Of a stretch of DNA of 64,000 bases, positions 1-14,750 are shown in pieces. Where the stretch lies: contig NC_092673.1 of assembly GCF_964355755.1 (NCBI RefSeq), forward strand, positions 875,001 through 939,000, read 5' to 3'. The notes under the pieces are model-generated. The model was not told the DNA's origin, ran no database searches, and saw only the letters and a program-made list of their open reading frames with translations. The DNA comes from Antedon mediterranea. Its lineage: Eukaryota > Echinodermata > Crinoidea > Comatulida > Antedonidae. The position numbers and the translations under genes are program-made. The stretch's first letter is position 1. Each line of letters opens with the position of its first letter.

Positions 1-632
1 TTTAGTAAAACACTGCTAAATAGACAGTTCGTATCAATTACCAGGTGCGTTGTTGTTGATGATATTAAAAATGATAGTTTAACAATATTTAACTTGTTTC
101 TGGTAAAAAAAATAAATTCTTAATGCGTCCTCCTCACACAATTGTATTTATTAATTTATGTTCTGTATTATATTGTATATTATATCCACTGAAACAGTAA
201 TGTTTCCATGCAGTAGGGCGCATCATATGTATATAAGAATTATAACTTAACTAAGCCTGGACAACCAGTAGGTTTTACATGATAAAAAAACTACTACTAA
301 AAAATCAACTACAGGCTAACATCATGCTATTTGGATATTTAATTGTTCGTTTTATGCAATTAATTTAGTAAAAAAAACTGCTAAATAGACAGTTCGTATC
401 AATTACCAGGTGCGTTGTTGTTGATGATATTAAAAATGATAGTTTAACAATATTTCAATATTTAACTTGTTTCTGGTAGAAAAAATAAATAGTATTAATA
501 AATTTAAGCTATTAATTTAAATTAAATATATATTAATTTATCTGGAGGACCAAACTAAAAGCTTAATGCGTCCTCCTCAAACAATTATATTTATTAATTT
601 ATGTTCTGTATTATATTGTATATTATAAATCA
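1..632. repeat. Direct duplication in CFAP46 intronic sequence
   Basis: A block at about 1-188 recurs in the same orientation at about 364-632. Shared parts include CTGCTAAATAGACAGTTCGT, the TGCGTCCTCCTCA segment and the TTATGTTCTGTATTATATTG segment. The second copy has a small AT-rich insertion in the middle. The intron of CFAP46 continues to 1566, and I see no exon between 633 and 1566. Confidence 0.8.
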
Positions 633-1566
633 TTACTTGATTGTAGGTTAGTAGGCGGCAATGGCAAAGAATAGGTCATGCCAGGTAATGCTTGGTTGAT
701 TTTTGTTGTTGCTCTTAAGCCTTTCTTTGTGCACTAATTTAGCATGGTAGTAACAAACTTTTTTTAAACTATGAGTTTAAAGGAAAAGGGAGAAAAATCA
801 GAAAAACAAAGAAAAGAATAAGGAGAGTACAACTAACTGTAAATTTGAATAAATCCACTAATATAAAGTTTAGATATTATGGATTTAACTATGAGTTGTT
901 CTAGAATATTCAGTTTGGTACCTTTCGAAATAATTAATTTTTTGTAGAAATTATAAATAATAAAATGAACACATGGTATTACTGAATATATGCATTTGGA
1001 TTAAAAACTGAAGAAGAAGTGTTTAAAAAAAAACCAGAAAGATTAAGAAAAGATTATGTAAACAAAATTAATTATAAAAGTGTAAAAAACAATTGTTAGA
1101 AATTAAGGAAAAATCAGAAATAAAAGAACATTTTATTTAAGGTAATCTCTCAATTCTAATTCTGAAATTTATTTATATAAGGGTTTTTGAGGGAAAAAAA
1201 AATTATGAATTTATTATGAAATTTAAAAGAATTTTGATTTAATTATATGTTTTTTGTTGTAGTTGAAATGAAACAAATAAAGCAAAAAAGAAGCAATATT
1301 TGTTATTGTTTATTGTGAATAAGTAACTATTACTTTATTGTGGTATTAATATGGAATTGTGTATAAAAATGCCGGTGTTAAGGTTAGGGTTAGGTGGTTT
1401 ATATAAGATAAACATTTTAATGACTGTACCACATCAATCTCTTTTTCAGTTTATTTTACTTTTCTTCCACACCTTATGGACATAAAGAAATAAAACAAGA
1501 GTATTTGAGCTCCTGTCATTACTGCATGGACCAATACGATTGCTAAAAGAAACATGTTAAACTTAC

Positions 1567-4500
1567 CATACTCCTTGTCTGATATGTAGCAGTTATACAA
1601 TCTAACAGAATGTAGAGTGGTTCCATAAGCAGTTCTCTTTCAATGACTTCACACACCAAAGGCAAACATGTATTCCAGTAGTGTCTAGCTGCACTGATTA
1701 CCAAGGCGTAATTGTCAGCCCGTCGCCCATACCTAATAATATGCATATACAAATCTTGTCAAATTTTCTTCAGTCAAATTAATTTAGAGGTATTGATAAA
1801 AATTGCAGTTCTCTATCAAATGAAAGAAAGTTTTGGCATGGATTTTAATAGTAAAGATTAGCTTGTATTAATCTTTATGATCGAAATAAGACCAATGAAT
1901 TAATTAATACAGTCATAAGGTGTATCGCAAATAGCTTGATTTTGCGAGGAACGTCATTGCACAATGCATGATGGGAAGGGTTTGAGAGCAATACCGTATA
2001 ATAAAAACTTGATATACTGGTGGTGGCGCCATTGATCCCAATTTCTTCACATCATGCACTTACCACTCTATTTACGATAACCTTATTAGCAGACCTACAG
2101 CTAAAGCCATTTCAAAAATAACTTTATTGGTCATTTCTTTTCTTTAACAACTAGTTGAAAGTGATTGAAAACTAATTAATCATTTGTACAAGTTGTGAAA
2201 ACCTCGCATTGCTTTCCTAAGAATCCATATATATTTTGACCAAGCAAAAACCTGAATCTCAATGCTACCTACCTTGCTGAATCCAAGAAGGCTTCTAAAG
2301 CAGATCGACGGACGCTATTCTTGCCATACATATTGTTGACGAGACTCTTACCATGAACACAGCTAGCAAAACTTAACATCTCTTGCCAAACCATGTACCT
2401 ATGTCTGTCGAGATCAAAGTTCATATGATGTATTGTTATAGAATAGATAATTAAAGAGAAGTTTATGACCCCCACCCCACCATTTGATGTTTACAATACT
2501 ACCATCTCAGTATTTGCATTACGTCTATATTCTATTTCTTTCAAAATCACAAACACATATCTTCATTAAGTTGCAATTATTCTAGTCAAGAGCAACAAAA
2601 ATACTAAAAAGCTCTGTATACAATTATCATGCATGTCAATGAGATTAAATGCCATTACAGGTATTTTATCAAATACATCTATTTTGAAAATAATTGAACC
2701 GAAAACTCTCCCAAAACCAGGATGATTGATGTCCAAAAGGTCCCAAATTTATTTTAAAAATTAAAAACACATTTTGAATACCATATTGTCCAGAAAATCA
2801 TATTAGGCCAGCCCAAAGGTGTCCAGTATTGGGAGAGTTGACATACATTTTACAATAAATGACGTACTTATCCAACTTTTTGACTTTGCTGGCAAACGTC
2901 TTGGCATCAAATTGTAAAGCTTTGCTTGTAGATTTTACCACCAGTGGATGATTGTTAGATTTGTATGCTAGCTCCGAGATTCGAACCCACACTTGTAATT
3001 CAACCAAATGCTCAGACCAGGTACACTGCTCCACCATTGTTGCAAGCTTAAAGTCAAGAATATGATACTTTTGAATTGCAGCTGATGGTACCTGAATTGT
3101 TTGAATGCACAAGCCAACTGAAAGCCAATTTACTGAGATGAGCGGTAACGGTAAGCAGAAAAAACGCGCAGCTTGTCCCACGTAGAGTATCTATCTACCC
3201 TGAGCAGAAACCGCCCGTACGTTCCACTTGTGTAAAATCATCATAAGGAATAACATAGATTCCATATTTTTATTACCGTTACCGCTAGTCTCTGTAAATT
3301 GGCCTTAACAATGAATATATTCAAAGTTACCTCAATTTTACAACAGCCTTTACTGTTAGGCTACAAAACTCTACAGTAATAACTTACCTCATTCAGGGGT
3401 GGTTGTTCTTTGAATTCTAATATACCATTACCACTTAAGGTATGCATTTCCAAAGCAACCAAACATCTGGTCATTGGTCGCTGTCCATTGTTGTTCCCCT
3501 ACAATATAAAGGAGAACAGAAAGTTGAGTACAACACTGTCCAACTAAAGGTATACATTTTTTCTTTTTAGAATTGGGTCACTACAATTGGCCACAGGTCA
3601 TTTTCAGTATATTAAATATTTCAAGTATGTGCTATTCTGACAGTGGTTCATAATATCAATATTTATTATTTATTGTCTTTTGTGCGACACACTAGCCTAT
3701 ATTTCCATGCATGGAGTAATTATTACTCCATGTTCCACTTCTCTGTTTTTGTTTTATTTTGTGTATTGTATCTGTTCTGATGGTCCTAAGATCAGCAATT
3801 GCTGGATGGATCACCCTTATTAAATATGGTTCAAATAAAAATAAAATAAAAGTAAGAATTAGTATCCATGTAACCTTTTGCAAACAAAATTTGTGCTGAA
3901 ATTCCATGTGTATAATTTGTACTTTATATTAAATTCTTATGCAATTTAATTGTTTGTAATTGGCAGCCATTTTTAATTTATGCAAGATATTTTGTTAAAG
4001 ACATTTCACCAGCAAAACAAACTTTAGGATGTGTTTGCTTCAAAGCTATCCTTCATCAATGTCCATAAAACTTCAATTTGTAAAGAAAAGGAAGAAGTGT
4101 TTAGAAAGTTTGTACACACACCTCATCGTCCGTTCCTAGCCCTTTGTTCATCTGTTGCAGTAGAAGTTGTTTGGTCAGCACCCATGTTGCTAAGAGATGA
4201 TGGCGAACACTTATGGGTACAACATCCAAGTGTTTATTACCACTGGTTACTTCAAGGCCATAATTACATACCTGCAATGTGAAGAGAAATGTTTTGAGAA
4301 TATTCAACAAAAAGACTTCGAAAAAAAATCACATTTAAAATCACAGTGCATAGACTTTGAAAAATGTTTTCATCTGGTTTTATATAATATCTGTATACAT
4401 TTCTTTATGTTAAACCATAACAAGATGCATATAGACTGTTGGACAAGAAACAATTTGTAAAAAAAAAACTGGGACTAAAATAAAAAACAAACTTTTCTGA

Positions 4501-7500
4501 GTTGAATATTATAATCTTTCCTTTTCAATAATCAGATGTTGAAATGCAAAAATAAAAATAGAGATATTGTTTTCATCTACCTCAAGAGCACGCTTCAGGT
4601 CATCCTGTGCTTCTGCATCCACAAACAACACCTTGCCTTTGGCACTGGAGTGGCTAGCCACGCTCTTTGCCTTTCTAGGCGTCTTCTCGTTCCTGCTGCC
4701 TCCATCTTTAACAGCTTTGTTAGGCGTTTCAGGAGGCTGGTCTTTAGGCTGTACTGGAATCCAATGTTTTGTAAGACCGATTGCAAGAGCATTACAAAGG
4801 TTGACAAGAAGACAAGTTTCTCTGTAAAAAAAAATAAAATTTCCTAAAATCTCCAGTGGTCTAACACTAAGATGTATGCAAATCAAGCAGAAGATTTTGT
4901 AGTTTGAACAGTTTTCACCCTTACAGATGTCATCATCTTTATCATTTCTAAAATATTATCTATTTCAGTGCGCAGTTAAAACTATAAAAATATATTATAA
5001 GTTCTTTCTGTTGAAAATATATTTAATATATAAAACTTACCTAGCATGTCCCACTTGTTTCAAAGCCTCAAGCAACTTACTGAAAGTTTCAATAAGTTCC
5101 CTATGCCGACCTTCAACCAAAAGATGATTGTTATAGTTCCATAAATAGGTTGTAGCATTGCATACAATCCAAGGCTCACCCAGAGCACAACCGAGCTCAG
5201 CCGCACGGAGGAAGTGTGTAGTTGCAAACTGGGACAGGGAACTAATCCAGTCACTAACATAAAATATAAACAAATGATTAATGTACAATAAAATGCATGT
5301 ACCATATTTATATATTTGTTTGACCAACACCGACATACTTTGATGTGTAAAGCTATGTCTACACTATCAAACTTTATGCAACAAAAAAATGATGTCACAT
5401 CACTACCATATTTGGGAACGTTTTTTTTGTCGAACTAGTTTGATAGTGAAGACAGGGCTTTAGAGATGAACACCGGCATTCCCTAAGAAGACCTTTTGCA
5501 GTCAAAATTGTTTTTAAATTGGACGTGTCTATAACATTAAATGAGCATCACATTCCTTTACTTTCAGAATGTTACTGTCTTTTTTAAAATGTTTAATCAG
5601 GGAAGAGTGAAATTACTATTACAGTTGAACCTCCCGTAAATATCGTGCATAGCCATATATAATATTGGCCCCCTATAGACAGAACCTCCCATAAGCGATC
5701 ATAAGCGTGGCCGCTTACGGGAGGTTCAACTGTAATAGTAATTTCACTCTGCAAAGAACAAACAGGCTTTTTAAAGCAGTGGCCGCTTACAGAGGTTTAA
5801 CTGAGTACTACTATTAATTTCTTAAAATGTTCATTGATTAATAAAAAATGTCCATTATACCAATAAGCAATCCAGTCCTCGTCGTCCTCTGGCTTCTTTG
5901 CCACATAACCTTTTGGATGTTTTCGTTTATCTTCTGGCGGAATTGGCTTAGTGTTCAGTTTCAAGCCTTCAGATTGAAGAAGGTGAATCAACGCCTGAAA
6001 GTAATACAGATCATTACTAATGGGGAGCCTAAGTCAGGCCAAATAGGGAGTTTTTGATTGGTGATGACCAACGATTTACCTAGGTCAGGTCAAATAGGTA
6101 GCTTCTGATTGGTGATGAATGAAGACCTACATAGGTCAGGTCAAATAGGGAGCTTTTGATTGGTGATGACTGATGACCTACCTAGGTCAGGTCAACTGAT
6201 GTGTCATTGGTTGTCACTTGGACCATCCAGTGCCTAATGTCAACAGCAAATCCATGACTACTGAACTACTGAATGTTTAAAAAGTTTTATTTCAAAAGAA
6301 CATGGATTTATATATGCGTTTTCTAGTGATATACAGGTAAAAAGGCACAAGACACAACAATGCATTGCTTGATTGAATTTCATCAGTTCATGTAACAAGA
6401 TTGATGCATTTGATTTGAAACTATCTATTCATCTATCTATTAACTGCACATGCAAGAGGACAGCAGAATGATTATGGTTGTGGTCAACAATATATTCTAG
6501 GCTTTCAAATTTTACTAAAGCAAATACAATTATATAATACAACTACAGTAAAGTTGGTTCCCAATAGGATGCAAGCACAAGCAATGAATTCTAACTCTCA
6601 CTTGTAATTGGCCAAATTACTTGTCTTGCATCTATGTCCTAGTGGGAACCAGGCTCTAGTTTGTATTATTGCTGTACCAACCTCAGCATTTAAAAAGTAG
6701 ACTTCAGCAAGCATTCGTATCAGGTCTTTGTCACTGTGTGGCGTGGAAGGCTCTGTAGTGATCGTCTGTTCAGCTAGGCCAGTCTTTCTACGTTGCACTG
6801 TCTGTGCTTCTTCTCCAATACTATATTTTGATAAATAAAACTTTACATAATTCAACTTTGATTTAATTTTTTTTTTATTTTAATCTTTTTTGTTATTATT
6901 TATATATAAAGTGATTTTATAATTAAATCAAATTTTAAATTATTATTATTAGACTATTGTAGAAAGTGCAAGATCTCCTAACCCTTCATTGCGTGGTTCT
7001 GGTTTAGCAGCTGTCTGAGGGCGCTTCATTTGCCAACGTTCGTCATCGTACAATAAGCAGTACCTAGATGCTACACGACATACATCCCATACCCCTTGTT
7101 TACGTGCTGTTTTGGCAATATCTGCCCACAGTCTTGCTCTAAAAAAAATTACACCTCACTTTTATTTAAATTTGTTATGTGAAGAAATGCTTTCACATTA
7201 TATAGTAAACTTTATGAGCTCTGTATTCAATTTTAAAATTTGTTTCAAACAGACAGAAGATTTGTTTAATTCAAGGAAATTGTGTTTTGATGAGTGAAAG
7301 CTATAACTAATTTACAACAGTTGGTGTAAATTTTGATTGCCAATACGTACTAATTTTAGTGAAATGTGAATGGTAAACAAAACACAATGGCAAGCTACTT
7401 TAACTGTCAAGCTTGCATAGCATTACGGAAAAACCACTGACAGTAGATAGTAAACATGATAGAAGTTGTTACTTTACTACTTTAGTACAACACTTTACCT

Positions 7501-10500
7501 TTCTCTGTCATTTTCATTGCCCAGCCTCTCCAGATGACCATCAAGTTTCTTAACACAATTGATAAAATTGTTAGCCTTGGCTCCGAAGGTACTTAAGATA
7601 CCTTGATAACCTCGTCCAGTTCCTGCTTCGACTAAGACAAATAAGAAAACAAAAATTACTAATTTAAATTGGGAAGAATGTCCACAATATGTCACCAATC
7701 AAGAGAAAAGGCTAAATGACAAGAAGACTACACGACAACACGATCTACGTTCCTAGTTTAATCTCTGTTTTGTATTATGTTATGTTTTGTTATGTTATGT
7801 TTAGGATAGAATTGTTTTGCTATTTGTTTTTCTGTTATGTTTTATCTTTGAATGAGACAAGCACCATTATTTCCACTTGTTTTGTGGATGAAATAAAGTT
7901 ATCTTATCTTATGCTGGTTACTGTAACTTACAAGGTGTTTAAAGATAGCGACTGTTAACAATACATACCTTTCGTTTCACTCTCACTATCCAACACGTGT
8001 AAGAATGCATCTGGTGAAAGTGCCTGGCCTGCTCTGACAAGTAGAGAACGCTTCATTTGTATGCTGCCCGACTCTGCACTTGTACGAGCCTATAAAACCA
8101 AAAGCTTCTTTAATAGAAATATGTGAAAGGTAAGTAAAGTATCTCACCAACTGCAGAATTAAGAACTAGCCGAAAGCTGCACCTTCCAGCTTTGACCCAA
8201 CAGACAGATGGCCTAGCCCCAAAACGGTGATTTAAATTTGTGAAATGAATAAGTTTTTGGATTGGCAATGTTTAGAATAGTTGAAGTGTCACTTGTCCTA
8301 AGCACTTGCCCAAAGTGCTTGCCCAAATAGTTTATATTACCATTGAATTGGTACATTATCATCTACCTGTTCTATAATCATTGCAGCCTGATCTTCCATT
8401 CTTTCAGGTTGTTGGTATAATTCAGCTCTGAGGTTGAGTTGTTGAAGGGAGTGTTGCAATCTCTCGTTGTACTGGCCCCCATCATCCAACTCAATTGCCT
8501 ACAAATAAAATGTTTCAATTTTAATAAATTTTTTTATTTACCGACCCTGATCTTTATACAATGACAATAAACAATGAGTGGATTGATTGGTTGATCAATG
8601 AATGAAGTAGTCGGTAACCTTAAGTACAGTATTATAGCACATACATGTATTGCATGAAGTAGTCGGTAACCTTAAGTACAGTATATAGCACATACATGTA
8701 TTGCATGAAGTAGTCAGTAACCTTAAGTACAGTATTATAGGACATACATGTATTGAATGAAGTAGTCGGTAACCTTAAGTACAGTATTATAGCACATGTA
8801 TTGCATGAAGTAGTCGGTAACCTTAAGTACAGTATTATAGGACATACATGTATTGCATGAAGTAGTCGGTAACCTTTAGTACAGTATTATAGCACATACA
8901 TGTATTGAATGAAGTAGTCGGTAACCTTAAGTACAGTATTATAGCACATACATGTATTGCATTATGTAGTCGGTAACCTTAAGTACAGTATTATAGCACA
9001 TACATGTATTGCATGAAGTAGTCGGTAACCTTAAGTACAGTATTATAGCACATACATGTATTGAATGAAGTAGTCGGTAACCTTAAGTACAGTATTATAG
9101 CACATACATGTATTGAATTTTTAAATGAAACCATGATTCATGATTATTACTAACACAATACAAAACATTGTAAAAGCTCTGCGTACATTATCAAACCAGT
9201 TTAACAAAAAATATGGTAGTGATATGCCTAAAAATGGTAGTTGTATGCCTAAATATGGTAGTGATATGCCTAAAAATGGTAGTTGTATGCCCAAAAATGG
9301 TTGTTATATGCTTAAATATGGTAGTTATATGCCTAAATATGGTAGATATATGCTTAATACTGTAGTGATATAGTAAGCAAGTAATATTTATTGCTTTCCA
9401 AGAACAGTACAATTTATAAAACAGCATAAAATATGAATGAAAATAAATACATAAAATAATACAAACAAAACATGGAAAGCATGGGATAACCCTTTAAGCC
9501 CAAAGGCTGGTTTCCAAAGGGTTCCCCATCAACATGTCCATATATAGGCACTAAAGTTTGATAGTGTAGACAGAGCTTTTAGTTTTCATACTTTTTTGTT
9601 TACTTGTTTAGATGAAAGTGTTTTTATAAGAATGTTTGACTTTTTGACCTGTACATATTAATGTAGGCCTAACATACATCTAAAGAACAGTAATTTGTTA
9701 CAGTCAATGTTAGTAATTAAAATTGAAAATCCATGCTAATTTGTAATGGAAACATTTTTTTTTAAACCTTGAGCAATTCATATTACTAATATTGGAAATT
9801 GTCAATAATTAGAATTTTGAATTGATGGAGATTACAGTATATGTGTCATGTTAAAGTCACAAATAGCAAAGGTTTGTGTTGTAATGTACAGTAGCTTACA
9901 AAGCAGCTACAAAGTTTTCAAGTTTTTAGGTATTTTTTATAAACGTTTTTATGCCTATGCCTTTGGGTATCCCAGCTGTTTAAATAATGATACCATTCTA
10001 ACCCTTGGTATCAAACTTGGAAAATTTAGAAAGTGTATTAACAATGGAATTGTCAGTCTTAGGAGGTGAGAAATACATAACTTACCAGGAGCAAACAGAA
10101 TCTTAACAGAATCTTAACAGAATCTTAACTGTTCTTACTTCATCAAATTAATACAAAACTAAATATACAAAATAACATAGAAAGTAGTACAAAACCATTT
10201 TTCACCACACAATAATTGTTGTTTCTTTTCTCTTTCTTTTTTACTGTTAACAAGTCAGTAGAATTTGTGCTGCTTGATATTATGTAATTGTGAACCATTA
10301 TTAACTTTTTGTACCATTATAATATATCGTAATAACTGTATGAATTTATTTTGTAAACATTTTGTATGGGTCAAACCTCTTGTTACGAGAGTGTTCCTCC
10401 GTTTTAAAGGAGAGTAACCAATAAATATTATTATTATTATTATTACACATTCTACGAACAACCCATAAACTAAAACCTACATACAACACAATATGTTGAA

Positions 10501-13500
10501 TAATTTGAGATAAAAATATTTTATGAGCTGTAAAGCCTAAAGAAAAGTAATTGATCCTACATTCTAGGAAATAACATATTATGAACCTAAAAACATATTT
10601 GGCTAATTGGCCTTCTAATGTAAACAAGAATTTTATATTGTACCTACAGTATACAATGACCAATGGCAATATATCAGATTGATACAAAAGAGAATTATGG
10701 TCATGTTTTATATTAGAGATGGTTGAGTAATCAAGTGGTTTGTCACTGCCCAGTGCGAGAGTTAAGGAATTGGCCTACCTTTTTCAGATGTGACATCGCA
10801 ACCTGAACTTGTTCATTATCCTCCTCACACCGTGCCAGTTCTGTGTGAATCTCACATCGCAATAATATCAACAAACTAAAAAATAAAATAAAATACCTCT
10901 TTTTGCAAATTCTGTAACCCATCTAATATGACACTTCAAATACTCATGCAGAAAATGCGTAAAAGTTTAATAAAAAAATTAAATAACTTCTTCCTTTAAA
11001 CTAACATTCTGCACTTGGATATAGACAAAAATATATGAAACAAAATTCTCAATTCTCCTAAAACAAGCTGAAATAAATGTGGTATTTGTGATAGCAGATT
11101 AAAATTATATCTGATTACAATTACAATATAAATATACAATTATGGCTTTTTTTTCCTTTCTATAGAATGTACAGTACATATCATCAATCAACATCATCTT
11201 CCTTTACTGTGTAGAACATTACTTGATGCATCTTCAAATTTCTTTCTAAAATTTTGTGTTCCAATTTTATTATGTTTTAAACATATTTCATTTTTTTTCT
11301 CTATAAAATCAATATCAAGAAAAAGATAATGAATGTGTTTATGGCCTCTAAACATAAAACTCGAAGAAAATCTAAATTTATTGATGAACTAAATCAGAGC
11401 CAATCGATCAACCTAAATATCAATAATTATCATCATAACAAAAAAAATACGAATGAACGTCGTTATGACCTACAAACATAACCTTAAACAAATCGACATC
11501 GAACTTAGAATAAAAAAAAAATCAAATCAAGTGATCACATGTTCCAATTCTACTAATTGTAAATGACAGGTACAAATTACAGTCCTATAATCACGTAATT
11601 AGTGATTATATAAGTATTGGCATACGTTTTATTTTGATGTATTTAATATGTTAAGTCACATCAAATCATTTATCTTACAAGTCCACATGTTCACCAATCG
11701 GCCAATTTTTTAAATCATACCTGTCAATTGCCTCCAATGCCTGTGCAATTAGCGTCAGTGGTTTTCTGACGTGATGTCTCAGGTTTGGTTGTAACAGCGG
11801 TAAACAGACATTCCACATTGTCGTACAGCCAACTTGTACAACATTTGGGTCACCGTGTCTAATTGCGTTTTGAATGGCCTCATTTAGGCGATGAATACAT
11901 TGCAATCGAACCTGCAACATGTAATGCATACATTTACAGTAGATAATTCTTATATTTCAATCTCATGTTAAATGAAAAAAAAATTGCGGAGAAATAAAAA
12001 AAATAAATATAATCTTGCAATAGTTGTTCCTCACAGTTAAATTCATCCCGATGATGATCCAGCAAACTCATTACCTGTAATGTTTATTCCATTTACTAAG
12101 GGCACTTCTCTAGATACAAATTAATAATAATAATAATATTTTATTAGTATATTTTAAGTACAATCTTGCCAGGGGTAAGCAATAGGCATAGGCCGAACAG
12201 ATAAATTATATTAACAATTTCCAACTTGGGTAAGGTTGTATACTAACCTCTACTGACGTTTTGGTGTACATTTCTTGCTTGTCACCTAGGTTACGAACCA
12301 CTACTTCTGCTTCAAGAAATTCCAATTCAAGCAATACTCTAGTTTCCTGCAAAAAGAAATTCAATAGTATAATTAATAAAATATTATCTAAACCACTGCA
12401 TACAATTTTGAGTATATTAATTTCAGTTTAAAATTAGGAAAGCAAATTTAGATAAAAAATGACACACTTTTGAAATCGATCAAATTTTGATCAAAATAAA
12501 GTTGGTTGGCCTAAATAACGACGGTTGGCCTAAATACCCAGATGGATAATTGTTTATAGATAGTAGGCTTAATTTTGAAGATTACTAGACTTACCTTTAT
12601 CGGGCATGTCTTGATAGCCGTAATAGTCCGACTAGCTACATCAGCTTCATCTTGTTCCAAACAAAGCCTGCATAACTCAATCAACAATAATGGCCTAAAC
12701 ATTATGATGAAAAGAAATAATGATTACAGTAGAAAAAATCAATCAAAAAAATAATTGTAATTTTTCATCTATGATTAGAAAATGTTATTGTTACAAGTAT
12801 TATTTTTGGATTTTGTTGGATTTAATGAATATATGAATGTAGGTAATAACTTAAAGTAAAACGTATGAGGTATCATGATCTGTGTATATGCCAATATAAT
12901 GTAGTGCTAAATTGCCTAGCAGAAGTATATATATCAAATTCAAGGCACGAGAATGACATACAAAATATTAAAAATATTGATTATTACAGAACCTATTATT
13001 GAGTGAAATAAATTAGATTCAATTCAAATTCTAGAAAAATGGTATTTAAAAAAAAGAAATATATAACTGTGTACAAAATCTATAAAATTGATAGCAACAG
13101 GATGCAACAAGACGAACATTCAATATAAAACAAGAACAAGTAACAATCAGAAAATCTGTCGTTTGTGATTGGTAGCTAACTTGCATCCTAAAGGGAACTA
13201 ATTAACCTTTACTAATACTATAACTACATCTACACTACATTTCTTTTTCTGTTTAAACTTTTTTTAAGTCAGTTTTAGTACCCATTGGCTTCTGCAATCT
13301 GTTATATTCTGCAATGAAATTAAGTTATGATTATTAATGTTTTTTTTTTTTATTTTATTTTATTTTTTATTTTATTCTATCGAAACCAACAGCGATAATT
13401 ACCGCCACTAACAGGTTTGATACAAACAAAGCCAGGAATGTTTAAAGCACCTTGATTGGTCCTGATATTGATCAAGGGCTTCTCTCGTCCAGTGCCCACC

Positions 13501-14692
13501 TTGACCAGAGGTCTGTGGCAGATACTAGATGCAGGGGCTGCCATAAGAGTCAGCAGTGCTGATTTCAAATGCCTAATGGGACCCCAGCTCCGTATACAGC
13601 ACCCGCTATTCCCAGATGGTCTCCCATCCAAGCTCTAACCAGGCCCAACGTTGCTTAACTTCGGTGATCTGACGAGAACCGGTGTTTCCACGTGGTATAT
13701 AGATACCTTAATATATTGATATCATTATATAATAAACTTATATCTATGTTCACATATTATATATATGAACACAAATATATGTTGAAGGACAAGTGTTTCC
13801 AGAAGGCTGTTTTACTTTATCGTTTGATTTAGCTTTTTGCTTATTTTATTTTGTATTTCCATTGAGATCCAGCCTATGATACCCACGGCATTGTCATTAT
13901 TTTCAGTAATTTGCCTTTGGATTTATATACTGTATACAGTAAATATATATAACAAACTAAGAAAAATCTTCAACCGAAACACCATCAAGATTAGCTACAG
14001 TTGTATGAACAATATGAAACAGATAATAGACAGTCACAACAAGAGAATACTCAACCAGCCCGAAACAACATCCATGGAAAACACGCAAGAAATCAAAACA
14101 TGCAACTGCCGACAGAAAAACACATGCCCGCTAAACGGAAATTGCCTACAATCATCTGTAATATACCAAGCCACAGTTACACGCAAAGACAAATCCACCT
14201 CGGAAACTTATATCAGACTCACTGAAAATGATTTTAAAACACGATACAGAAATCACACCTCATCATTCCGTCATACACGTTCTAGAAACTCAACCGAACT
14301 CAGTAAACATATTTGGACACTTAAGGACAACAACACAGACTATTCAATCTCATGGCGCATCTTGGCATCTGCTAAAGCATATAGTAGCGCAAACAAAAAA
14401 TGCAACCTCTGCCTCAAAGAGAAATTATTTATCATCCGCCACCCTGAATTATCGACATTAAACAAACGCAACAAACTCGTGTCCGCCTGCCGGCACAGAA
14501 AGAAAGCATTGTTACATAACAGCTGACATTCCAAAACATATCACCTGTAAATGCTAATTCTACAAGTAGTGCTTATAAGAAACGTTGTAATTGATTGTTC
14601 TCATTATAGTCTCCTGATGAGTGAGTTGCACAACTCACGAAACAAGCCTGTAGAGACCAAACTGTAGTTTTTACTTCTTTTCCAGACTTAAC

Positions 14693-14750
<58 letters not shown>

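Noticed and set aside
9140-9427. Repetitive frames with YGSDMPKNGSCMPK or TTIFRHI words
   Set aside because: Translation of the MITE-core-derived minisatellite.
13570-13705. Functional 5S rRNA gene
   Set aside because: The 5' end is altered, the 3' end has no T-run terminator and instead runs into a SINE body with A tail.
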